A DNA stretch of 64,000 bases, from positions 154,953 to 218,952 of the forward strand of contig NW_003546272.1 of the NCBI RefSeq assembly GCF_000090795.2. Reading direction: 5' to 3'. The position numbers were made by a program, and so were the translations under genes. Every line of letters begins with the position of its first letter. Within the stretch, counting starts at the first letter, position 1. A model generated the notes under the pieces. It saw nothing but the letters and a program-made list of their open reading frames with translations, searched no databases and was not told where the DNA came from. Positions 49,372 to 59,289 of the stretch are shown here, one piece after another. The stretch is from Amphimedon queenslandica (lineage: Eukaryota > Porifera > Demospongiae > Haplosclerida > Niphatidae).

Positions 49372-49539
49372 CAAGTATATATCTACTATATTTGCTATGG
49401 AGCAACTTGTGAATCAGCAACATTTCAGATCTTATGTTGTTGTTGTTGTTCAGTAGTCTCTTGAGTAAAGGTATGAATATTATTAACTAGCTGCACAGTT
49501 GAGACACGCCCCTTTTTATCTAGGGTGGGGCTCGCAGAA

Positions 49540-51043
49540 ATGGCAACAACTTTGTTACTGTGCTTTCTGAGTCTAATATCCATCTGTAGAGTAAGATACC
49601 CTATAGACAAAATGTGAAAATGTTCATTGAAACAGGCTCAAGGATCATCTGAAGACCTTCCATGGTTCGTGTGGCTTATTTTAGGACTTGGTTTAGCTGT
49701 TGGACTCGTGCTCATTGGTTTGACAGTGTTTTATGTACTGAACGTTTGCAAGAAGTAAGTTCAACCAGGTGTATTACTGAGCCCTTGCAATGCCTGCTTG
49801 ACACAATGTAGAGTGTTTGGTAACAGATCATCAGTGTATCATGAAGGATATCAAGAGACACAGCAGTTACAACAAGCTAACAGCAAAGAGCATCCTCCCC
49901 CTCCAGCTGAGAAAGCAGAAGCTCCAGTACTTGAAGCTAATCCAAATGCTAGTGCTACTTCACTCCGTTCGATAGAGCCACATGAGAAAGGTAGAGCATT
50001 AGTCTATGAAGCAGATTTACCCTTTTATTTTTTGGTAGAGATACAAAGAGAAAAGATTAAAATTCTGCAGCAGTTGGGTATCGGAGAGTATGGTCCAATA
50101 TATGATGCTGAAGTGGAATTAGACATCAATATTAAATCAAGAGCACTTGTTAAGGTATAGCGAAAACTTAGACACATCTTTCAAAATTGGCTCCAATTAT
50201 TTTTTAATGATTATACATTGATGTCCTTATATATACCATGTAGAAAGTTTGCCAATTATTTTATAAGTTTGCCTGTCTGAAAAGAAGGAGCCATGGCTAT
50301 TAACAGTAATTTTTTTCCTGTAGGTATTTCAAAAAGGAACAAGCCAAGATTTAGCTGTATACAAACACGAATTAGAGAAATTAATGTATATAATGTTGAT
50401 TTGCTATTACACTTTCATCTTTTCTTTTACTCTTTGTCAATGCAGGAGATTAAACCATTCAAACGTGACGAGACTATTTGGAGTAGTATCACAGTCTCCT
50501 TACTACACAATCATAGAGCTTCCTGTTAACGGCGACCTTAAGACATTCCTGTTAACCAGCAAGGCCTCCCATACAAAGTTAGCACTACTAGTATATAAGA
50601 GAGCATGAAGATTATTAAACTTAACGGGATTCTCTCATTTAGCATTACAATAACTCAATTACTAGCTATGGCAACAGATGCTGCCCGTGGTTTAGCTTAT
50701 ATGGAGTCCATACAGTACATACACCAGTGAGTTATCCACAATCATATCATGTAGTGAGTAACTGTAATCAATGTTATGCACCTGAAGGGATATAGCTGCC
50801 AGAAATTGTGTGGTCACTCAATCACTTGGAATAAAAATATCAGGTAGCTGTGATGTTAATAATTATGCCAGGTGTTAGTGGTTTTTTCTCACATACATGT
50901 ACATGTACATATACATTTTTTCACATACATACATGTGTCGTGTGTGTGTGTGTGTGAGCAGATTACAAAGTGAGTAGGTTTTTGTTCAGAAGTGAATATG
51001 CAGTACAAGCAGATGGATCACTGATGCCTTTGAGGTATAGAGA

Positions 51044-51074
<31 letters not shown>

Positions 51075-51761
51075 TGCACATACACAGATGTCACGCACAG
51101 ACAATAGTTGCATACCATAATATAAGGAGTACACACACACACTCACGCTACCCTTTACTAAGTAAAATGATACTTTTTAGGTGGATGGCTCCAGAATCGC
51201 TTATGGAGAATCATATTAGTTTACAGAGTGACATATGGTAACAGACACCAACCAATTGCCTCTCTATAATTATGTCATGTTTAATTATCACCACAGGTCA
51301 TTCGGTACACTATTGTGGGAGCTATTTACAACTGGACAGTTCCCATTCGCGGAGTTATCAGACGCTGAGGTTGTTCAAGGCGTCTGCTACGAGTTTACTC
51401 GCTTGCTGAAACCAATATCCTGCCCTAATGAAATGTAAGTCAGTTGTGTAAATGGCTCAATTAGCTATTGCAAAGTGAAAATCTTTTAACAATAACAAAG
51501 TATTCATTTGAACAATACAGTAGTAAATTGTCAGTATTTTAATGTCCGTCTTTCTCTCTTGTTAGCTACCAACTGATGCTCAAATGTTGGCACAGCAATC
51601 CCTCCCAGAGACCCAAGATGGACTATCTTCGTCAGCAGCTAGAGACATGTATCCTACTAGTTCCTACTAAACCAACAACAATAGAAGCTGAAGTAGAAGA
51701 AGAGGCTCCATTTCCTCCTCTCAGTGATCCGGGAATCCCAGCACACTTGCTATCAACATAA
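49540..51761 (+). CDS. PTK7-like transmembrane pseudokinase with minimal ectodomain
   Basis: Eleven exons join in frame to 436 aa: 49540-49590, 49636-49754, 49812-50154, 50324-50385, 50446-50577, 50643-50726, 50788-50843, 50962-51034, 51181-51237, 51297-51434, 51566-51761. Residues 1-17 (MATTLLLCFLSLISICR) look like a signal peptide. About nine residues follow before a membrane span (FVWLILGLGLAVGLVLIGL). A juxtamembrane tail of about 80 residues precedes the kinase-like domain: GIGEYGPIY, the VAIK-type lysine in LVKVF, HELEKL, RLNHSNVTRLFG, then HQDIAARN in place of HRDLAARN and DYK in place of DFG. WMAPESL, SFGTLLWELFT and CWHSNPSQRPK follow. Order and spacing resemble PTK7, a Wnt/planar-polarity pseudokinase that normally has seven Ig domains. 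No Ig domain is found upstream. Confidence 0.8.
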
Positions 51762-51806
51762 ATATCTGAAATGCACTTGAGTGCATAAACATAAAAAGTT
51801 TCTCTT

Positions 51807-53069
51807 TTAATATGCTCTACTAATGATATCTTGCAAGGAATAAATGTCCATATCTAACTTAGTACGATTGATTGTAATGTTCATTTTTTTGAGTCTTTGT
51901 TCAAATAAGTCTAGTGCAAAGTGATAGAGTTGCATGTCCAGCCTGTTGATGCGTTGAATTTCATTATAGAGCCCAGTGTCTTTCCATATTTTGTAAAGAA
52001 GTGGGCCTGTGTGGAGGTGAAGGACCTTCTTTTGTTGAGGCGGATCTGAGAGCTTGACAGAAAAATGATCAGAGAAGAGTTTCCCACTTTCTACCATGTA
52101 CTCTGAAATGCCAAAAAACTCGAAAGACTCCAAGTTTTTCTTTGCCGACTCGAGCAACCGCTTCTCAGTCTCTTTCTTAGACATTCTTTTGTTTGACAAG
52201 CAATCAACATCTTCTAAATCGGCTAGCATGAGAGTCTGCCTGTTACTGGCCCAGTTGTCGGAGCAAGCCATGAACTTCTCTAGTGTCACATTCTTCCACA
52301 TTGCTCCTTCGTAGTAGCCATCGTAGCAAGGTTGTTTGATCTTCTCTCCCAGTTTCACGTTACGTCCACAGATATGAGTATACATCCAAGTGGCTCCTCT
52401 CTGGACGTGAAGGAACTCACTGACGTACCGGACGACCGGATGCCTAATGATGGTCGTGTAATAAAACTGACGCTCCCTAGGCCCATACACATGTTTGAGG
52501 TAACGTCCCACGCATGTTTTCATTTCTGTATAGAAAGCGTGTAGGCCACATACCCAGCCGTACGTCTTCTCAGATACAATCCACATCTCTGGGACATGGT
52601 CATGTGGTGGCTCTGACTGGGTGGGAGTGGATATGGGGCAAAATGAAATGTCACGTTTCTTTTTTAGTCTCTTCTTGATGTCTTGCGTTGGCTTGTAGCA
52701 GAGTGGCTCACCTCCAGTAGTTTTTGCTGTGACTATACTCTTTATGAAATGGGATCCACCAGTCTTCTGTATGTGTATGTACACGAGTACGTGTCGACCG
52801 GATTTCAAGTCAAAAGTTGTACCCGGTAATTGTTCTAGCCCCGTGTTGGATCCTTGCTTTGAATGGTGGGGTAATGCCGTCGGCATCCATTCTCCTATTC
52901 TGGTAGATTGCAGGCTGTTACTCTGTCTTGTTATCCAAGTAGTGGATTTATTGAGGCTGCTCAAGTACAGCGTTCCCACTAGTAGAATAAACACTAACAA
53001 AGAAGAAAGACAAATAATCCTGGAGCGAGTCCTCATGCTGCCTCTGACCACAAGACTGGAGTATTTCAT
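51807..53069 (-). CDS. Heparan sulfate 6-O-sulfotransferase-like, gene 1
   Basis: Golgi type II membrane enzyme that sulfates the 6-O position of glucosamine in heparan sulfate. An intronless frame of 420 aa, with a membrane anchor at about residues 17-36. The PAPS loop reads HIQKTGGSHF. SEKTYGWVCGLHAFYTEM carries the His of the family's CGLHADWTEL motif. The 3'-phosphate region reads IIRHPVVRYVSEFLHVQRGATW, with His where the family usually has Asp (RDP). NWASNRQTLMLADL, SAKKNLESFEFFGISEY and LDMQLYHFALDLFEQR also match. Its stop lies about 45 bases from the stop of the converging PTK7-like gene. The start could be the second Met, 11 residues in. Confidence 0.93.
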   Translation of the reverse strand: MKYSSLVVRGSMRTRSRIICLSSLLVFILLVGTLYLSSLNKSTTWITRQSNSLQSTRIGEWMPTALPHHSKQGSNTGLEQLPGTTFDLKSGRHVLVYIHIQKTGGSHFIKSIVTAKTTGGEPLCYKPTQDIKKRLKKKRDISFCPISTPTQSEPPHDHVPEMWIVSEKTYGWVCGLHAFYTEMKTCVGRYLKHVYGPRERQFYYTTIIRHPVVRYVSEFLHVQRGATWMYTHICGRNVKLGEKIKQPCYDGYYEGAMWKNVTLEKFMACSDNWASNRQTLMLADLEDVDCLSNKRMSKKETEKRLLESAKKNLESFEFFGISEYMVESGKLFSDHFSVKLSDPPQQKKVLHLHTGPLLYKIWKDTGLYNEIQRINRLDMQLYHFALDLFEQRLKKMNITINRTKLDMDIYSLQDIISRAY

Positions 53070-53233
53070 TATTAATTAAATTGTGAAAAGACCACGCCTA
53101 GTCTATAGGCTGGAATGCATAATTTATTAATTTTAATGTACTCTTATAATAAAATTAAAAAGGAGAAAGAGAGAATTGAGAAAGAAAAAGAAGAGGTGGG
53201 AGAAAAAATTAACAGTCCTTATGGCTGGGCTGA

Positions 53234-56200
53234 TTAGAAGTGAGACATTACTTTGTCGATTTCTTTCAAGTCCTCCATTATCTAATATTAAAAAAAAACA
53301 ATGATTTTAACAAGTGCCGAAAAGAACAATTTGAAAGGAAACTATCGTTGAAAATGAAGACAATGTTTTTTACTTGTGCCACTGTGGTTCCGATCTGTTT
53401 GGAAAAGTCAAACTTCTCCTTGGCAGTGAGCGATAGATACTGATAAAGAAGAGTACCATCAAGTATGTTACGCTGTGCATTGTGAAGGTACTGGTGGCGA
53501 GTCTGAAATGTCCTGTGAAAGAGAAAATGAAAAACGAAGAGAGTTACATGTCCAGAAAAACTTTGTAGTAAAATTCTATCCATGACTATCATTTATCCCA
53601 AATAATAAACTAATTAAGTTTCAATTTAATAATCAATTTTCACTGACTAGACCACCTGGCTGCATTCTGATGCATGACATAGAATGTACAGAGCATATTT
53701 TGATAATGTAAACACATCACTGCCCACATTGTCCTATTACTCACATCATTACACTAAATGCAATAATAAAGTGTAGCAATACAGAGTTTACCCAGTGCAG
53801 TGGAGTGTAGTCATAACTATAGACATGTTGTTACAATCACTAGTCAATAGTGTTTACTACCTGAACGCTTTTGGATTGAGTCCAGCCATGTGTCTCATCC
53901 CTTGTGTCATCTTCACTTGTAACATGCTCAGTCTTCTATACACCTTTTCAGGTATAGGCAATAGACAGCCAATCCCACCATCCAGGGTTCCTAGGAAGAG
54001 AGAGGATATTATGAGAGAGTGTGTGAAGGGGGGGGCGTGTTGCTGCACATACCAAAAAAGGTGCACTGTCTCTTGTCAGCTAAAGCGATTTTCATTTCTC
54101 TTGATGCGCCCAAACCAGCCGAAGTCTTGCAGCGAATGTTAAGGAACACGTTGACCAGTGAGCCGACGTGAATGTCACCACAGCGGACGAGATTAGCACC
54201 ACCGCTGCTGGCAGGATCTGTAATTCGAGACATTGTGGGAAATGTGATTGAATTAAGAGATCACTTAAGAGTAAATAATATCATTGTGCTAGTAACATGA
54301 TCATTCTAATTCAATTGGGTATCAATTACTATTGATGCATTGTTGGACAAGCCAATGATAGCATTATCTATTGTCAAGTAAAATTTCTATTTGTATAAAA
54401 GATAAAAATAAATAGACTGCATGTATGAATTGATTATTATAAATAGTACAGGAATGTATAATTGAGGATGGATGAAACTTAAAACTGAAAGTTGCTATGC
54501 ATGATGATAGTTAAACTTCCGAGATTTTCTATTCATATAATAGCGTCTAGATTTCCTTGACTTTCTGCCTCTGATTTTATTGATTCCAATAATTTTAAGT
54601 CTCTCCTTGAATAAACTCAAAGCATATTTATACAGGTCCTTATCTAACTCATTACGGCTTAATACATTATCTAGAAGATTCTCTTCATTTGTTACAGACT
54701 CCACCAGCCATTTTGAGGTCGACGGTGAAGACTTAAACGGAGGGAGCAACTTAAACTTGACATTAAAGCGATACTCAAACAGCAAAGCACTCTCTCTCAT
54801 GTATTCCGTGAGGCCAAAGAAAGGCATTGATCTTAAATTACTCTTAGCAGATGCCAACAACTCTCTCTCGAATGACTCTCTATCTTTATACTTCCTCCCA
54901 TTACACTGGAGGTCCTTCAGATCCGCAAGCATCCAAGTCTGCCTATTGTGTGCCCAGTTATGAGGGCAGGATACAAAAGAGCTCAAATTGACATTGGGCC
55001 ACTGGTGTCTCTTGTATGCATTATGGTAACACTCAGGGACGGTATACTCAGATATTGCCCCGGGACAGTCCTTAACACCTGTGACCACATCCCAGCTTGC
55101 TCTCCCTTCGTATGTGTAAAGGAACTCACTGAGGTAGCGTTCTAAAGGATCCCGTAGCAATGTGAAGTAATGAAATCGTCTCTCTTTCTCTCCATATCTT
55201 TTAGTATATATGTTTCGTACGCAAGGTGTCATGGCTGTTAGGAAGGAGTGGATGCCACACGGCCATTGGTAAGTCACTTCAGACAATAACCACATCTCGG
55301 GCAGTGGCTTCATGTTTGTAAAGTCCAATTTGAGTTTCTTGAGTGCCTTAAGAGAGAGAGGCTTAGTTGTAGGCCAGAGTTTAACAGGTGTTGTGTTGCT
55401 ATTAGGATAATAGGCAGCATCTGTGATGGGACAGAGCAATCTCCAGCTTTTAGGAATGCCTCCACTAATAGTGACATTGGATTGTATCTCGTAAGAGCAT
55501 AAAGACTTGTTCCTTTGAGTGACTGATCCAGTGTAATACAGGAATGACTTCCCACCAGTTCTTTGTATGTGCATGAAAACCAGCACATCATTCCCTTTAA
55601 GCCAATCAATCTTAAGCCTATTCCATTTCCCTGCAGGTGTCACTGTTGCTTTATCAGTAGACCCTTCTATTGTTATATTCCATGGAAGTAAGTTCATTGC
55701 CTCTATTCTCTTTCCAGTGTTTGATGCTATTAACAAGTTTGATCCATTGTGCCTCAAGAAAGTAGTAGAAGGTGGACTACCAGATGATGACCATGAGTTT
55801 GTCCTAAGTATGTTCTTACTCACCCTCTCAGTGACAAGGCCTTGCTTCTCTGATGACAGCTCCCAGTTGTGTAGCAAAACAAAGGAAAATATCACAAAGA
55901 AGAGAAGAACAAAGATCACAATTGTTCTAAACCTCTTCCTGATTGCCATTTTAAAAGCATGGCCCCACCCACAAAATGCATCATTAATATTCATTGGCTT
56001 CTTCTTATGTCAACAAGACACACGTACTATCAAAACATTAAAACCACAACTATGGCTATACATAAACTACAATGTTTATTTTTTTGCTATTTTATGTGAT
56101 AATATACCATAGGGCACCTTTTTTTGAGGGCTATAAATTTTGTAAATTTAATTTTTGCAAATTTATGCTATCTGCCATTTTCCCCAAAGTGATTTTTGCG

Positions 56201-59036
56201 AATCTTTTAAAAATCATGAAATTTACAGCCCTCAAAAAAAGATGCAGTACTACTTACTTTCAGGCTGATATTGAAATAATGTTATATTCCTATCAGAGTC
56301 AGACACTATAAAACGAAAAATAAAAACTAAAAGCTTCTCCCAATTAACTAACCTAGAAAACCAAGAGCTTTCCCATCAATCATAAAAGTAGTCGAGAAGA
56401 CTTCCATTGGGTTAGGATCCTATTAAAAACCAGTCAAACGGGTTTCTCAAACCAGTAATACCTGACTAATGAGAGAGAGACTCCGCCTGTCTTCATTATA
56501 ATGAAGGAGCTGTATACTACGTGTTACATCTCCCGTTAGTATGAATCCTTTGATACTCTGTGCTGTGTGTATATAGGTCTCTGCATCAATAAAGGCAACT
56601 GCTAGGAGGTCCTTATTATCTTTAAACTGCCACATGAATATCTGTACAATATAGAAAAGAGGATGAGAGGGAGAGAAGATCCATTTTGTCTAACTTTCTG
56701 TCCCATTGCAGTTAGTATGAGTCCATTCACACACTCTAGTCCAGTAACTGGCCATTTCTGTTCTTGATCGTATAAATTCTATTAAGAAATTGCAATTTTA
56801 AAATCACAACATACATGCAATTATAATTACTTTTAGACGATATTGACTGAAAGGTTTTCCAGGCTCAGGTATAACAACACTCACATCAAATATCAGAACC
56901 TAATAAATACATAAATAAATAAATAAATAAATAAATAAAGATTGTTTACTTTTCCTTTAGCACTAAGCTCTTCTCCAAAGGTGGCCATTGTTCCCACAAC
57001 AATGTATTCTTTCCTTCCACTCAGTGTCTCTTGGCTGCGTAGTCTCATCACCTTCATATCAGTCACATGATAATGAGCCTCCATCTCATACCTAGAAGAG
57101 AAAGAAGCATATACACATGTAACCGCATCAGTTAATGCCACAATTTGTTAAAAATAGTGTAAATATAATTATTGTGAAGAGTTATTTTAAAGGCCATCAT
57201 ACACGGTTTCATGAAACAAATATCTTTTATATGGGAGTCAATGGAGCTGAAACATGTTTCATAAAGTCAAAAATCAAGTTTTGTGGTGTATGGGTGGTCT
57301 TTAATAAGATAGAGTGCAGTAAAAATACTTTGAATGTGGTATGGTCTCCCATGACGTTGGACTCAGCAATTGCAAGTAATAAGTCTCTTCCTGAGAATAC
57401 ACAAACCTCCCGTCTAAAGATATGTCACATGAAAGAGAGTCATGTGATTCACTATAATATACACTGTACCTCTTTCCACAGTCTCCAGTGCATCCTCTGT
57501 CTCTCCGTTAGGATCAGGAATGACAGTCACTGGTTGAGGGGTACTGGCTATTATCACATGAACCTATTGACATAATGACACAATTATGAACTAAAGGCTA
57601 TAATAGTTTTAGGTGTGGATCATACCTTACTCTCCATGTGATAGCCGACAAAATGAGGCGTGGCTTTTAATGGGACTTTTCTAACAGGCCAGTACGAATC
57701 ATAAGAGAGTTGAGTTGGTAGCACTGAGATCCTCAGCTCTGACTGTAATATAAGGAAGGGGAGAAAGTGAATACAGCATTACAATTATTAATCATTTAAC
57801 CTAAAACATAACATAAGAACATGTATATTCAGCAGAAAAAAATTTATAAAAATAGAGAATTTGCTCCTAGTCATTTTTGGCGAAATTTGGCCAAGTACCC
57901 TGTACTATATACAGTACAGGGGTTTTGGTCCAATTTTGGAGTAACTTCAAAAATTCATTAAAAAATCTAATTTTGATTGGAATCAGCTCAAACTTAGAAC
58001 ATAACATAAGGACGTGTATATGTATCAAAATAAATTATAAAAATGAAGAATTCTCTCCTGATCATTTTTGGCAAAATTTGGCCAAGAACCCTGTACTATA
58101 GTACAGGGACTTTGGCCCGATTTTGGAGTAACTTCAAAAATTCATAAAAAATCTAATTTCAATCAGAATTAGCTCAAACTTAAAACATATCATAAAAACA
58201 TGTATACGCTTAGAAAAATTTATAAAAATGGAGAATTTGCTCCTAGTCATTTTTGATGAAATTTGGCCAAGTAACCTGTACTATAGTACAGGGACTTTGG
58301 CCCGATTTTGGAGTAATTTCAAAAATTCATAAAAAAATCTAATTTCGATCGAGATTAGCTTAAACTTGAAACATATCATAAAAACATGTATATGCATCAG
58401 AAAAAATTATTAAAATGGAGAATTTGCTCCTAGTCATTTTTTTGCAAAATTTGGCCAAGTACCCTGTACTATAGTACAGGGACTTTGGCCCGATTTTGGA
58501 GTAATTTCAAAAATTCATAAAAAATCTAATTTCAATTGGTATTGGCTCAAACTTGAAACATATCATAAAAACATGTATATGCATCAGAAAAAATTATAAA
58601 AATGGAGAATTCGCTCCTAGTCATTTTTGGCAAAATTTGGCCAACGACCCTCTATGGTTAGATTTTGAAACAACTTAGAAATTCACAAAAAATCCAATAT
58701 GATCAGAATTACTTGTAGCTCAAACTTTAAACAAAATCCATGTACATTATCAAGAATTACCTCTTTATTGAAGTATAGGAAACCAGAAGGACAATTAACA
58801 TTATCAAAAGGAGCAAAAGATTGAACTGGGCCATCAATGTACATAGGATGAATGGAGAGGTGACCTCTTGCAGCCATGAATATCCAATGAGGATAAGGAC
58901 CACATACAAACACCTCAAGAGAGAAAGGAGAGAGGAAGAAATAATAATAATAATATTATTAATATTATTATTATTATTTATTACTATTATTGTTATTATT
59001 ATAAATAATGTAAATGTACAAACACAATGACAAGAA

Positions 59037-59088
<52 letters not shown>

Positions 59089-59252
59089 GCTATAAAAATA
59101 ACGAACATGTACAAAAACAATGACTAGAAGAAAAGAATAGGGGAAAGAGGGAGATTCCAGAGGAGATAACAGAAAAACAAAAGGGAAACATGAAAAAATA
59201 AGAAAAAAAAACTAGCTAAGAAAACAAACAAAAAAACAAAGTTAGATCTGGC

Positions 59253-59289
<37 letters not shown>

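Noticed and set aside
49434-49490. Alternative signal-peptide start (Met, five Leu, then Phe-Ser-Ser) for the PTK7-like gene
   Set aside because: The frame ends in a stop soon after and a donor at GTATGA would need an acceptor that gives no sensible join; the start at 49540 splices in frame to the membrane exon.
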